Source of the DNA: Streptomyces rubradiris
Lineage (GTDB): Bacteria; Actinomycetota; Actinomycetes; Streptomycetales; Streptomycetaceae
DNA length: 64,000 nucleotides
NCBI RefSeq assembly: GCF_016860525.1
Contig: NZ_BNEA01000015.1
Coordinates: forward strand, 5,728,501 to 5,792,500
Reading direction: 5' to 3'
Each line of letters starts with the position of its first letter. Position 1 is the stretch's first letter. The notes beneath the pieces are model-generated. The model ran no database searches. It saw only the letters and a program-made list of their open reading frames with translations, and had not been told where the DNA came from. The translations under genes were made by a program, and so were the position numbers. Below are positions 1-9,139 of the stretch, piece after piece.

Positions 1-935
1 GTCAGTTCCTGAACGCCCTGGAGTTCCATGAAGGAGAAGGGGTTCTCCGAGCCGTAGAGCGGGGCGAAGCCGAGGCGGGTGAGGCGCTGGTCGGCGACGC
101 ATTCGAGGTACTGCCGCATCGACTCGGTGTTCATGCCCGGGAGGCCGTCACCGCACAGGTCGCGCGCGAACTGCAGCTCGGCTTCGACGGCCTCCTTCAG
201 CATGTCGGTGACCTGCTGCTGGAGCTGGTCGTCGAAGAGGTCGGGTTCTTCCTTGCGGACGGTGTCGACGACGTCGAAGGCGAAGCTCATGTGCATGGTC
301 TCGTCGCGGAAGACCCAGTTGGTGCCGGTGGCCAGGCCGTGCAGGAGGCCGCGGCTGCGGAACCAGTAGACGTAGGCGAAGGCGCCGTAGAAGAAGAGTC
401 CTTCGATGCAGGCGGCGAAGCAGATGAGGTTGAGCAGGAAGCGGCGGCGGTCGGCCTTGGTCTCCAGGCGGTCGATCTTCTCGACCTCGTCGATCCATTT
501 GAAGCAGAACTCGGCCTTTTCGCGGATGGAGGGGATGTTCTCCACCGCGGCGAAGGCGGCCGCGCGGTCGTCGGGGTCGGGGAGGTAGGTGTCCAGGAGT
601 GTCAGATAGAACTGGACGTGGACGGCTTCCTCGAAGAGCTGTCGGCTCAGGTAGAGGCGTGCTTCGGGGGAGTTGATGTGCTTGTAGAGGGTGAGTACGA
701 GGTTGTTGGCGACGATGGAGTCGCCGGTGGCGAAGAAGGCGACGAGCCGGCCGATGAGGTGCTGTTCCTCGGGGGTGAGTTTGGCGAGGTCGGCGACGTC
801 GGAGTGGAGGTCGACCTCTTCGACGGTCCAGGTGTTCTTGATGGCGTCCCGGTAGCGTTCGTAGAAGTCGGGGTAGCGCATGGGGCGCAGGGTGAGTTCG
901 AAGCCGGGGTCGAGCAGGTTGGTGTTACGGGACAT
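1..935 (-). CDS. nrdB: class Ia ribonucleotide reductase small subunit (partial)
   Basis: Radical-generating beta subunit of ribonucleotide reductase, which makes dNTPs from NDPs with NrdA in the cytoplasm. The window edge removes the C-terminal end, leaving 311 codons. Visible metal ligands are D72 (FATGDS), E103 and H106 (FEEAVH) and a second E-x-x-H (RDETMH). The tyrosine four residues after H106 (Y110, HVQFY) sits where the tyrosyl-radical residue of class Ia enzymes lies, so this is an active-type R2. The ATG overlaps the nrdA stop by one base (TAATG), implying translational coupling. In Streptomyces the operon usually continues into nrdS, which would lie outside the window. Confidence 0.95.
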   Translation of the reverse strand, partial: MSRNTNLLDPGFELTLRPMRYPDFYERYRDAIKNTWTVEEVDLHSDVADLAKLTPEEQHLIGRLVAFFATGDSIVANNLVLTLYKHINSPEARLYLSRQLFEEAVHVQFYLTLLDTYLPDPDDRAAAFAAVENIPSIREKAEFCFKWIDEVEKIDRLETKADRRRFLLNLICFAACIEGLFFYGAFAYVYWFRSRGLLHGLATGTNWVFRDETMHMSFAFDVVDTVRKEEPDLFDDQLQQQVTDMLKEAVEAELQFARDLCGDGLPGMNTESMRQYLECVADQRLTRLGFAPLYGSENPFSFMELQGVQEL

Positions 936-3301
936 TACTGGCAGGCCTCGCAGGACTCGGGGTTTTCCAGGGAACAGGCGACCGCTTCGGGATCGGTGGT
1001 CTGCTGGACGGGGATCGTCGCCCGCGCGGCCCGGGCGATCCGCGTGGCCGGCCGGGAACGCAGGTAGTACGTGGTCTTCAGGCCCGATTTCCAGGCGTAG
1101 GCGTACATCGAGGAGAGCTTGCCGATGGTCGGCGTCTCCATGAACAGGTTCAGCGACTGGCCCTGGTCGAGGTAGGGGGTGCGGGCGGCGGCCATGTCGA
1201 TCAGGCCGCGCTGGGGGATCTCCCAGGCCGTGCGGTACAGGGCGCGGATGTCTTCCGGGATCCACTGGAAGTCCTGCACCGAGCCGTTGGCCTCGCGCAG
1301 TGCCTCGCGGGTGCGGGCGTCCCAGACGCCGAGGTCCTTCAGGTCCTGCACCAGGTAGGAGTTGACCTGGAGGAACTCGCCGGACAGGGTCTCGCGCTTG
1401 AACAGGTTCGACACCTGCGGCTCGACGCACTCGTACACCCCCGCGATCGACGCGATGGTCGAGGTGGGCGCGATCGCCAGCAGCAGGGCGTTGCGCATGC
1501 CGACCGCCGCCACCCGTTCCCGCAGCGCCGCCCAGCGCTCGGGCCACGTCAACTCGACGTCGTAGTGGTCTGGATGGAGGACGCCCCGGGCCGTGCGGGT
1601 CTTCTCCCAGGCGGGCAGGGGGCCGTTGCGCTCGGCGAGGTCGGCGGACGTCTCGTAGGCGGCCAGCATGATCCGCTCGGAGATGCTCGTGGACAGGTGC
1701 TTCGCTTCCAAGGAGTCGAAGGGCAGGCGGAGTTTGAAGAAGACGTCCTGGAGGCCCATCGCGCCCAGCCCGACCGGGCGCCACTTCGCGTTGGAACGCC
1801 CGGCCTGTTCGGTGGGGTAGTAGTTGATGTCGACGACGCGGTCGAGGAAGGTGACGGCGGTGCGGACGGTGGCGTCCAGGCGGTCCCAGTCGATGTCGCC
1901 GTCGCGGACGAAGGCGCCGAGGTTGATGGAGCCGAGGTTGCAGACGGCCGTCTCGCCGTCGTTGGTGACCTCCAGGATCTCGGTGCAGAGGTTGGAGGAG
2001 TGGATGACGTTGCCGGGTTCGGCGGTCTGGTTGGCGGTGCGGTTGGCGGCGTCCTTGAAGGTCATCCAGCCGTTGCCGGTCTGGGCCAGGGTGCGCATCA
2101 TCCGGCCGTACAGTTCCCGGGCGGGGAGGGTCTTCTTGGCCAGGCCGGCGGCTTCGGCCTTGCGGTAGGCGGTGTCGAAGTCCTCGCCCCACAGGTCGAC
2201 GAGGTGGGGGACGTCGGCGGGGGAGAACAGGGACCACTGGGCGTCGGCGTTGACCCGGCGCATGAACTCGTCGGGGATCCAGTGGGCGAGGTTGAGGTTG
2301 TGGGTGCGGCGGGCGTCCTCGCCGGTGTTGTCGCGCAGCTCCAGGAACTCCTCGATGTCGGAGTGCCAGGTCTCCAGGTAGACGGCGGCGGCGCCCTTGC
2401 GTCGGCCGCCCTGGTTCACGGCGGCGACCGAGGCGTCCAGGGTCTTCAGGAACGGCACGATCCCGTTGGAGTGCCCGTTCGTGCCCCGGATGTAGGAGCC
2501 CCGGGCACGGATGCGGGACCAGGACAGGCCGATCCCGCCGGCGTGCTTGGACAACCTGGCGACCTGCCGGTACCGGTCGTAGATCGAGTCCAGCTCGTCC
2601 AGGGGTGAATCGAGCAGGTAACACGCGGACATCTGGGGGTGGCGGGTGCCGGAGTTGAACAGGGTGGGGGAGGAGGGCAGGTAGTCCAGGCGGCTCATCA
2701 GGCCGTAGAGGTCGGCCACTTGGCCCACCGCTCCGGGCGTGTGGTCCTCGGCCAGGCCGCTGGCCACGCGCAGCATGAAGTGCTGGGGCGTCTCGATGAC
2801 CTTGCGGGTGACCGGGTGGCGCAGCAGGTAGCGGGTGTAGAGGGTGCGCAGGCCGAAGTAGCCGAAGCGGTCGTCGGCGCCCTCCGCCACGGCCGAGTCC
2901 ACCAGCGCGTCCAGCCGTCCGGCGTGGGTGCGCACGAACTCGGCGGTGCGGTCGGCGACCAGGCCCTCGCGATGACCCACCGCGATCGAGTCGGTGAAGG
3001 CCGACACGCCTTGGGTGCGGGCCTCGCGGCGGATGCTGATCGTCAGCAGCCGGGCGGCCAGCTTCGAGTAGGCGGGGTCCTCGGCGATCAGGCCGGCGGC
3101 GGCCTCCGTGGCCAGCTCGCGCAGCTCCGCCTCGTCGGCCCGCGCGGACCGGCCGCGCAGCGCGGCGGCGGCGACCCGCCCGGGGTCGGCGTCGGGCAGA
3201 TCGGCCGTCAGCTCGGACAGCGTCCGCAGCAGCGCGTGCTCCGGATCGTGCTGCGGTCGCTCCTCGGTGAGCGCGGCCGGATGGCTTGGAGCCATGGTCA
3301 C
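935..3301 (-). CDS. nrdA: class Ia ribonucleotide reductase large subunit
   Basis: Catalytic alpha subunit that reduces ribonucleoside diphosphates; cytoplasmic partner of NrdB. About 788 residues. The substrate-reducing cysteine lies near residue 225 (MSACYLLDSP). The active-site block NLCTEI followed by VCNLGSINLG is intact, and the C-terminal shuttle pair is present as ESCEACQ at the extreme end. The GTG at 3301 is preferred because GGGAG lies 6 nt upstream; an in-frame ATG two codons later (3295) is the alternative. The N-terminal 90 residues are only weakly like an ATP cone. A promoter with two NrdR boxes lies about 120 nt upstream, so NrdR control is expected. Confidence 0.97.
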   Translation of the reverse strand: MTMAPSHPAALTEERPQHDPEHALLRTLSELTADLPDADPGRVAAAALRGRSARADEAELRELATEAAAGLIAEDPAYSKLAARLLTISIRREARTQGVSAFTDSIAVGHREGLVADRTAEFVRTHAGRLDALVDSAVAEGADDRFGYFGLRTLYTRYLLRHPVTRKVIETPQHFMLRVASGLAEDHTPGAVGQVADLYGLMSRLDYLPSSPTLFNSGTRHPQMSACYLLDSPLDELDSIYDRYRQVARLSKHAGGIGLSWSRIRARGSYIRGTNGHSNGIVPFLKTLDASVAAVNQGGRRKGAAAVYLETWHSDIEEFLELRDNTGEDARRTHNLNLAHWIPDEFMRRVNADAQWSLFSPADVPHLVDLWGEDFDTAYRKAEAAGLAKKTLPARELYGRMMRTLAQTGNGWMTFKDAANRTANQTAEPGNVIHSSNLCTEILEVTNDGETAVCNLGSINLGAFVRDGDIDWDRLDATVRTAVTFLDRVVDINYYPTEQAGRSNAKWRPVGLGAMGLQDVFFKLRLPFDSLEAKHLSTSISERIMLAAYETSADLAERNGPLPAWEKTRTARGVLHPDHYDVELTWPERWAALRERVAAVGMRNALLLAIAPTSTIASIAGVYECVEPQVSNLFKRETLSGEFLQVNSYLVQDLKDLGVWDARTREALREANGSVQDFQWIPEDIRALYRTAWEIPQRGLIDMAAARTPYLDQGQSLNLFMETPTIGKLSSMYAYAWKSGLKTTYYLRSRPATRIARAARATIPVQQTTDPEAVACSLENPESCEACQ

Positions 3302-3428
3302 GTGGTGCTCCCTCGTCGGATGGAAACGGGGCCCGGGACACAGGAGGGCAAGGCGTGGCAAGGCAGCCGCCCGTGCCTGAGGGGCCCGTTGTGCCGTGGG
3401 CGTCTCAGGTGTCGCGAAATCAGGTGGG

Positions 3429-3475
3429 AGCATACATCTTGTGTCTCGGCTCGCAACGGACCCCAGATGTAGTGT
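3429..3475 (-). promoter_or_regulatory. nrdAB promoter with two NrdR boxes
   Basis: On the minus strand two 16-bp NrdR-box-like sites, ACACTACATCTGGGGT (3475-3460) and ACACAAGATGTATGCT (3444-3429), start 31 bp apart, the three-turn spacing typical of NrdR pairs. They frame a good promoter: -35 TTGCGA (3456-3451), a 16-bp spacer, and -10 TATGCT (3434-3429), which is the end of the second box. Repression by the dATP-sensing regulator NrdR therefore probably works by occluding RNA polymerase. NrdR itself is not encoded here. The predicted leader to the nrdA start is about 120 nt. Confidence 0.85.
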
Positions 3476-3887
3476 CCGGCGGGGGTGCCGAGTGTTCGGA
3501 CAGCGCGGGAGAACAGGGCTCCTGAGCCAGGCGCGGCAAGGGCTCCGGGGACTCTTCGGCGGCGCCCGCGGAGGGGGGTCGGCAGGGGCGGGGGCAGTGG
3601 CGAGGCGGGGTGTGGCGGGTGGGATGGAAGAGGCGGAAGCCCGAAGATGGCCGAAAGTCGTCAGTGCGTGCGGCGGCCCCGGGACGGCTTGCTCGTACCG
3701 TCCCCATGGGTCCCGTCAGCGTCGTTTACGACTGTCCGTGCGTGTCTACGATCGCCCGTGCGCGTCTATCGCTGTCCGGGCGCGTCCACGCCTGTACGTG
3801 CGCGTCTACGGCCATCCGCGCACGTGCCCAACTGCCGCGCTTCTCTGAGGCGTTCCGCCCCGGTGCCGTACGGACGCCGGCTCCGGC
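3476..3887. other. non-coding stretch upstream of nrdAB promoter
   Basis: No convincing gene lies between the nrdAB promoter and the DoxX-like gene. Reading frames here lack a ribosome binding site and recognisable similarity. The right half holds the 20-bp tandem repeat listed separately. A GGCTC-AG-GAGCC hairpin on the minus strand superficially resembles a cobalamin-riboswitch box, but the rest of that riboswitch is absent. Confidence 0.6.
3729..3828. repeat. 20-bp degenerate tandem repeat, 5 units
   Basis: Five contiguous 20-bp units run at exactly 20-bp period, each around the core TGTCCGTGCGCGTCTA with 3-7 substitutions. The period is not a multiple of three and the region is between genes, so it is a non-coding minisatellite-like array. 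Unit sequence is unrelated to the other arrays in this window. Confidence 0.75.
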
Positions 3888-4433
3888 TCACTCCTCGAAC
3901 AGCGTCTCCTGCTCGCCCTGCGCCTTGCGCCGCAGCCGGCGGTTGCGCGCGCCCACCACCACGGCCGTCACCGCCGCCGTCGCGCCGAGGGCGGCCGGGA
4001 CCATCCAGCCGCGGTCGAGCACGTGGCCGAGGGCGTGGTCGACGGAGAGGCGGCCGGGGCCGGTGACGGCCAGGCCGGCCGCGGTCAGGCCCAGGAACGC
4101 CGCGTGCTCGTAGCCGCCCTCCTGGGCGAAGAAACCGTTGGGCACGTGCACCGCCGCCGCCCCGGCCATCCCGCCGGCCGCCGCCGCGCCGGCCGCCGGG
4201 GTCGCGAGGCCGAGCGCCAGCAGCGTGCCGCCGCCGGTCTCCGCCAGGCCCGCCGCCATCGCGCTCAGCTTGCCGGGCAGGTAGCCGACGGACTCCATGA
4301 ACCGGCCGGTGCCCTCCAGGCCGTGTCCGCCGAACCAGCCGAACAGCTTCTGCGTGCCGTGTGCCGCGAGCACCCCTCCGGTGCCCAGCCGGAGCAGCAG
4401 CAGGCCCAGATCACGTCGGTCGTAACAGGTCAC
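3888..4433 (-). CDS. DoxX family membrane protein
   Basis: DoxX-family integral membrane protein of about 181 residues with four predicted hydrophobic segments. The family signature is clear at the N-terminus (LLLRLGTGGVLAAHGTQKLF, then WFGGHGLEGT), followed by glycine/alanine-rich helices and a basic cytoplasmic tail (RNRRLRRKAQ). DoxX relatives take part in membrane redox or stress-linked complexes, but the activity of this one cannot be assigned. The GTG start at 4433 is chosen because GGGAG sits 5-6 nt before it and the family N-terminus follows directly. It is transcribed away from the neighbouring aldo/keto reductase. Confidence 0.85.
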   Translation of the reverse strand: MTCYDRRDLGLLLLRLGTGGVLAAHGTQKLFGWFGGHGLEGTGRFMESVGYLPGKLSAMAAGLAETGGGTLLALGLATPAAGAAAAGGMAGAAAVHVPNGFFAQEGGYEHAAFLGLTAAGLAVTGPGRLSVDHALGHVLDRGWMVPAALGATAAVTAVVVGARNRRLRRKAQGEQETLFEE

Positions 4434-4611
4434 GGTGACTCCCAGCAGACAGGCGGACGGGGCTCCCCCACCTTCCGTCCACCTTCGCACCCACGGCCCC
4501 GCCCGGCCCCTCGTGGCCGCCGTTCGGGTGGCGGGCTGATCACGACAGGTGTGAGAGGGACCCCGTACGGCCCTTGCCCTCGCGCGCGCTCCAACTCCTA
4601 GCGTCCGGCCC

Positions 4612-5595
4612 ATGGCGACGACACGGACGCTGGGACGCAGCGGCATAGCGGTGAGCGCGCTCGGTTTCGGGTGCTGGGCCATCGGCGGTGAGCACCGGAT
4701 GGCCGACGGGCAGCCCGTCGGCTGGGGGAAGGTGGACGACGACGAGTCCGTACGGGCCGTCCGGCGGGCGCTCGACCTCGGTGTCACCTTCTTCGACACG
4801 GCCGACTCCTACGGAACCGGGCACAGCGAGGAGATCCTGGGCCGGGCCCTGGGCAAGCGGCGGGACGACGTGGTCCTCGCCACCAAGTGGGGCAACGTCT
4901 TCGACCCGGGCGCCCGCACCCTGACCGGCACCGACGACACCCCGGAGTACGCCCGGCGGGCCCTCACCGCCTCCCTGCGCCGGCTCGGCACCGACCACGT
5001 CGACCTGTACCAGCTGCACATCTCCGACGCCGACCCGGACCGCGCCGCCGAACTCCGCGACGCCTGCGAGGAGTTCGTGCGGGAAGGGCTGGTGCGCGCC
5101 TACGGATGGAGCACCGACGATCCCGAGCGGGCCGCCGTCTTCGCCGAGGGCCCGCACTGCGCGGCCGTGCAGCACGCCCTCAACGTGCTCCAGGACGCGC
5201 CCCGGACGCTGGCGCTGTGCGAGCGGCTGGGGCTGGCGAGCGTCAACCGCAGCCCGCTGGCCATGGGACTGCTGGCGGGGCGGCGCGGCGGGACACTGGA
5301 GGCGGGGGACATCCGCAGCCGGCCGCCGGCCTGGCTCCCGGGGTACGCGCCCGACGGCTCCGGCGCCGATCCGCGGTGGCTGGCCCGGATCGACGCCGTC
5401 CGGGACGTCCTCACCAGCGACGGCCGTACCCTCGCCCAGGGCGCCCTCGCCTGGCTGTGGGCCCGCGGCCCGCGCACCGTGCCGATCCCCGGCTTCCGGA
5501 CCGTCGCCCAGGCCGAGGAGAACGCCGGGGCGATCGAGAAGGGACCGCTCACCGCCGGCCAGGTGGCCGAGATCGACCGCCTGCTCGGCCGGTGA
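4612..5595 (+). CDS. aldo/keto reductase
   Basis: NADPH-dependent oxidoreductase of the aldo/keto reductase superfamily, a 327-residue TIM barrel of usual size. The catalytic set is visible: Asp/Tyr in FFDTADSYGTGHSE (near residues 61-73), Lys in LATKWG (near 92) and His in DLYQLHISD (near 130). The C-terminal cofactor region has VPIPGFRT. The natural carbonyl substrate cannot be told from sequence. A -10-like TAGCGT (4599-4604) ends 7 nt before the ATG with no Shine-Dalgarno sequence, so the mRNA is probably leaderless. It is divergent from the DoxX-like gene. Confidence 0.93.
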   Translation: MATTRTLGRSGIAVSALGFGCWAIGGEHRMADGQPVGWGKVDDDESVRAVRRALDLGVTFFDTADSYGTGHSEEILGRALGKRRDDVVLATKWGNVFDPGARTLTGTDDTPEYARRALTASLRRLGTDHVDLYQLHISDADPDRAAELRDACEEFVREGLVRAYGWSTDDPERAAVFAEGPHCAAVQHALNVLQDAPRTLALCERLGLASVNRSPLAMGLLAGRRGGTLEAGDIRSRPPAWLPGYAPDGSGADPRWLARIDAVRDVLTSDGRTLAQGALAWLWARGPRTVPIPGFRTVAQAEENAGAIEKGPLTAGQVAEIDRLLGR

Positions 5596-5714
5596 GCGTC
5601 CCAAGGCCCGTTCGGGCGTGTCGACTTGGCCCGTCTCGCCGGTACGCGGCGTGATCCGGACCGTACCCCCCTCCGGGCGCGGAACGTCAGCTCGGCGCGG
5701 TGTACGGTCCCCGG

Positions 5715-6908
5715 GTGCGTGAATGTTCCCGCCTCAGCCGGCGTGCCGTCCTCGGCCTGACGGCCGCCGCCCTGCCCTTGTCCACGGTCACCGACGCCGC
5801 CGCGGCCACCACGGCCGTCGGGGGCGAACGGCTGGCCCGTACCGGAGTCCAGGTGCGCGGCGCCTCGGGGCTGCCCCGGAAGCTGACCGCCCGCGCCTGG
5901 CTGGTCGCCGACTGCGCGAGCGGGGAGGTGCTCGCCTCGTTCGACGCGCACCGGCGGCTCGCGCCCGCGTCCACGCTGAAGATGCTGTTCGCGGACACCG
6001 TGCTGAAGAAGTTCGACCGCGCCCGGCGGTACAAGGTCACCGACGCCGACCTCGCCGACGTCCCGGCCGGTTCCAGCCTCGTCGGGATCAAGCCCGGCAT
6101 CACCTACACCGTCGAGCAGTTGTGGCAGGGCGTGTTCCTGCGGTCCGGCAACGACGCCGTGCACGTGCTGTCCCGCATGAACGGCGGCCTCGCCAAGACC
6201 GTCGCCGAGATGCAGGCCAGGGCGAAGGACTTGCAGGCCCTGGACACCCATGTGGTCAGCCCCGACGGCTACGACCACAAGGGGCAGCTGTCCTCGGCCT
6301 ACGACCTCACGCTCTTCGCCCGCCACGGGCTGAAGGACGCCGACTTCCGCGGCTACTGCGGCACGAGGACGGCCGACTTCCCGGCGGGCGGCAAGAAGAC
6401 GTTCCAGATCCAGAACACCGACCGTCTGCTGACCGGGGCATGGGGTCTGAAGACATATGACGGCCTGATCGGTGTCAAGAACGGCTACACCAGCCATGCC
6501 GGCAACACGTTCACCGGCGCGGCCACCCGTGGCGGGCGCACCCTGCTGGTGACCGTGATGCATCCCGACTCCGGCGGCAACGCCGTGTACGAGGAGACGG
6601 CCGCGCTGCTCGACTGGGGCTTCGGCCACGGGCGTTCGGCCCGGCCCGTGGGCACGCTGGTCACCCCGCTCAGCGAGGGCGGGGCGAGCGCGAGTCCGCA
6701 GGCCGGTCGGCAGACGGTGCGCGCGGCGGCCGGTGCCCCCGGTGTGGTGACCGCGGGCGGCGGCTCCACCGGCCCGGTCGCGCTGACGGCCGGCGCCGGC
6801 GCGCTCGCCCTGCTGGGGGCGGGCGCCTGGGCCCTGCGCCGCCGCCGGACCCGGACGGCGACACCGGAGGGCGAGCAACCGGAACCGACGGCCGGCGAGC
6901 GGGACTGA
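5715..6908 (+). CDS. D-alanyl-D-alanine carboxypeptidase, S11 family
   Basis: Penicillin-binding protein of family S11 (DacA-like) that trims the terminal D-Ala of peptidoglycan stem peptides; 397 residues, exported. A twin-arginine-like signal (SRRAVLGLTAAALP) opens the protein. The serine motif is STLK in PASTLKMLF, the second motif is SGN (RSGNDAVH), and the third is KNG rather than the usual KTG (VKNGYTSHAG). A C-terminal membrane helix and basic tail (LALLGAGAWALRRRRTR) anchor it outside the membrane. GTG 5715 is chosen because TACGGT (5703-5708) lies 6 nt before it (leaderless pattern); an in-frame GTG at 5700 is possible. Confidence 0.93.
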   Translation: MRECSRLSRRAVLGLTAAALPLSTVTDAAAATTAVGGERLARTGVQVRGASGLPRKLTARAWLVADCASGEVLASFDAHRRLAPASTLKMLFADTVLKKFDRARRYKVTDADLADVPAGSSLVGIKPGITYTVEQLWQGVFLRSGNDAVHVLSRMNGGLAKTVAEMQARAKDLQALDTHVVSPDGYDHKGQLSSAYDLTLFARHGLKDADFRGYCGTRTADFPAGGKKTFQIQNTDRLLTGAWGLKTYDGLIGVKNGYTSHAGNTFTGAATRGGRTLLVTVMHPDSGGNAVYEETAALLDWGFGHGRSARPVGTLVTPLSEGGASASPQAGRQTVRAAAGAPGVVTAGGGSTGPVALTAGAGALALLGAGAWALRRRRTRTATPEGEQPEPTAGERD

Positions 6909-7171
6909 GCCGGCGTACGTACTCGGCGTCCGCGCACCCGCGTGCTTGTGCGGCGGCCGTTCCCGCGCCCGGTCCGGCCTCGCGGTGGCGCGAGGTGTAC
7001 CCCCCTGTTCCGGTCCGGTGGAACGGCCGCCGCCTCCCCCCTCGGAATGGCCGCGGAACCGTCGTGCTCCAACTGTGAAGCTCCGGTGGAGAAAAGTTGA
7101 GCATAGGTCAGCAACGGGCCGCAATACCGCGGACGTACCGGTTCCGCCGCCGGCGCGGCCCCGGGCGCGGC

Positions 7172-7930
7172 TCAGCCCCGGCCGATGTACGGCATCGTCG
7201 TCGCCAGTACCGTCGCGAACTGCACGTTCGCCTCCAGCGGCAGCTCCGCCATGTGCCGTACCGTGCGCGCCACGTCGGCCACGTCCATCACCGGTTCCGG
7301 GGCTACCTCCCCGTTCGCCTGGAGCGCACCGGTCTGCATCCGGGCCGTCATGTCGGTCGCCGCGTTGCCGATGTCGATCTGGCCGACCGCGATGCCGTAC
7401 GGCCGCCCGTCCAGGGACAGCGACTTGGTCAGACCGGTCAGCGCGTGCTTGGTCGCGGTGTAGGCGACCGAGTGCGGGCGGGGCGTGTGCGCCGAGATGG
7501 AACCGTTGTTGATGATCCGGCCGCCCCGCGGCTCCTGCTCCTTCATCCGCCGGTAGGCCGCCTGCGCGCACAGGAACGCCCCGTTGAGGTTCGTGTCCAC
7601 CACGTGCCGCCAGGCGTCGTACGGCAGTTCCTCGACCGGGACCCCGCCGGGCCCGAAGGTCCCCGCGTTGTTGAACAGCAGGTCCACCCGGCCGAACCGC
7701 GCCACGGCCGCCGTGAACAGCGCCTCGACGTCCTCCGGCCGGGACACGTCGGTGGGGACGGCGAGCGAGGCCGCCCCCGGCACCAGCGCCGCCGTCTCCG
7801 CCAGCGGCTCGGCGCGCCGGCCGGCCAGCGCCACGGACCAGCCGGCGCGCAGCAGTTCCACGGCGACGGCCCGCCCGATGCCGGACCCGGCCCCGGTCAC
7901 CACCGCGATCTTCGAGTTCCTGTCAGTCAT
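7172..7930 (-). CDS. SDR family oxidoreductase
   Basis: Classical short-chain dehydrogenase/reductase of 252 residues. The Rossmann motif TGAGSGIG (near residue 12) is followed by GRR, which suggests NADP(H) preference, then NNAG (near 89). The catalytic Ser is in NNGSIS and the Tyr/Lys pair in YTATKHAL (YxxxK). The substrate is unknown. A 13-bp direct repeat and an 18-bp tandem array lie directly upstream, separating it from the Gfo/Idh gene on the same strand. Confidence 0.93.
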   Translation of the reverse strand: MTDRNSKIAVVTGAGSGIGRAVAVELLRAGWSVALAGRRAEPLAETAALVPGAASLAVPTDVSRPEDVEALFTAAVARFGRVDLLFNNAGTFGPGGVPVEELPYDAWRHVVDTNLNGAFLCAQAAYRRMKEQEPRGGRIINNGSISAHTPRPHSVAYTATKHALTGLTKSLSLDGRPYGIAVGQIDIGNAATDMTARMQTGALQANGEVAPEPVMDVADVARTVRHMAELPLEANVQFATVLATTMPYIGRG

Positions 7931-7952
7931 GACTCCGCAGCGTAGGCGGAGA

Positions 7953-7986
7953 GTCCGCCATACGGAATCGACTGTCCGCCATACGG
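7953..7986 (-). promoter_or_regulatory. 13-bp direct repeat, candidate operator
   Basis: The 13-mer CCGTATGGCGGAC (minus-strand reading) occurs twice, at 7965-7953 and 7986-7974, with identical sequence and a 21-bp period, i.e. two helical turns. It starts 23 bp upstream of the SDR start codon. Identical repeats on one DNA face just before a gene fit a regulator-binding site overlapping the promoter; the regulator is not identifiable here. Confidence 0.5.
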
Positions 7987-7988
7987 TT

Positions 7989-8130
7989 ACCTGGCGCGAA
8001 CGGGGTACCCGGCGCGGACGGGGTGCCCGGCGCGGACGGGGTGCCCGGCGCGGACGGGGTGCCCGGCACGGACGGGGTGCCGGCGCGGACAGGGTGCCGG
8101 CGCGGACAGGGTGCCCGGCGCGCGGCTAAA
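7989..8130. repeat. 18-bp tandem repeat, about 7 units
   Basis: Units of 18 bp (two copies have lost one base) with the core GGCGCGGACGGGGT run head to tail between the SDR gene and the end of the Gfo/Idh gene; two consecutive units are identical. The last degenerate unit includes the stop codon of the Gfo/Idh gene (8126-8128). Confidence 0.85.
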
Positions 8131-9139
8131 CGCCCACCGGCGCCGCGTCCCCCGGGTACCGCACCCCGACCCGCTCCCGCACCGCGTCCATCGTGCGCAT
8201 CACCGCGAGCGTGCCCTCCAGCGGCACCAGCGGCGACTCCTTCTCGCCCGCCCGCAGCGCCCGCATGACCTCCCGCGCCTCGTGCCGCATGCTGGTGCGC
8301 GGACCGTCGGCGGGATCGGCGGCGAACTCCACCGGCTCCCGGCCCTCGCGGTGCAGCACGAACCGCTCCGGGTGGAAGAACCCGGACGGCACGTCGATCC
8401 GGCCGCGCGTGCCGGTGACCGACGCGGTGTTCGCCGTACCGCCGGCGATCGAGCAGTGCAGCGCGGCCAGCGCGCCGCTCTCCCAGGACAGCACGGCCCC
8501 CGTCTGGAGGTCGACGCCCTCGGGCGAGAGCACCGCGCTCGCGGCGATCCCGTCCGGCTCGCCGAGCAGCAACTGCGCGAACGCCACCGGGTACACCCCC
8601 AGGTCCAGCAGCGCCCCGCCGCCCAGCGCCGGGTCCCGCAGCCGGTGCGTCGCGGGGAAGGGCCCGGAGATCCCGAAGTCCGCCTGCACCGTGCGCACTT
8701 CGCCGATCGCGCCGTCCGCCACCAGTTCCCTCAGCCGCCGGACCAGCGGATTGCAGTACATCCACATCGCCTCCATCAGGAAGCGGCCGTGCTCCCGGGC
8801 CAGCGCGACGAGTTCCTCCGCCTCGCGCAGGTTCAGCGTGAACGGCTTCTCGCACAGCACGTTCCGGCCCGCCCGCAGGCACAGCCCGGCCGCTGCCCGG
8901 TGCGCCGCGTGCGGGGTGGCGACGTAGACCACGTCCACGTCCTCGTCGGCGGCCAGCGACTCCCAGTCGCCGTACGCCCGCCGGGCCCCGAACCGCTCGG
9001 CGAACGCCTCGGCCGACTCCGGCCGGCGCGAGGCCACCGCCGCGATCTCCGCGTCCGGCAGATCGACCAGGTCCGCCGCGAACGCCGCCGCGATCCCGCC
9101 GGTCGCCAGGATTCCCCACCGCACGCTCTGTTCCGCCAT
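8126..9139 (-). CDS. Gfo/Idh/MocA family oxidoreductase
   Basis: NAD(P)-dependent sugar or polyol dehydrogenase-like enzyme of 337 residues. The N-terminal Rossmann domain starts WGILATGGIAAAFAADL, and the family signature with the catalytic-site lysine is CEKPFTLNLREAEEL (near residues 95-110). The C-terminal alpha/beta domain carries DFGISGPF and DLGVYPVAFAQLLLG with the expected Asp-Gly-Tyr pattern. The substrate cannot be specified. It sits upstream of the SDR gene on the same strand but is separated from it by an 18-bp repeat array, so co-transcription is uncertain. Confidence 0.93.
   Translation of the reverse strand: MAEQSVRWGILATGGIAAAFAADLVDLPDAEIAAVASRRPESAEAFAERFGARRAYGDWESLAADEDVDVVYVATPHAAHRAAAGLCLRAGRNVLCEKPFTLNLREAEELVALAREHGRFLMEAMWMYCNPLVRRLRELVADGAIGEVRTVQADFGISGPFPATHRLRDPALGGGALLDLGVYPVAFAQLLLGEPDGIAASAVLSPEGVDLQTGAVLSWESGALAALHCSIAGGTANTASVTGTRGRIDVPSGFFHPERFVLHREGREPVEFAADPADGPRTSMRHEAREVMRALRAGEKESPLVPLEGTLAVMRTMDAVRERVGVRYPGDAAPVGV

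Noticed and set aside
3481..3610. Cobalamin riboswitch upstream of nrdAB
   Set aside because: A CGCCACTG word and a GGCTCAGGAGCC box resemble riboswitch parts, but the conserved GGTG-AA core and surrounding stems are absent and the box is itself a simple hairpin.
5100..7571. An 823-codon minus-strand frame across the aldo/keto reductase and carboxypeptidase genes
   Set aside because: It is antisense to clearly recognised genes and arises from high GC; it has no domains.
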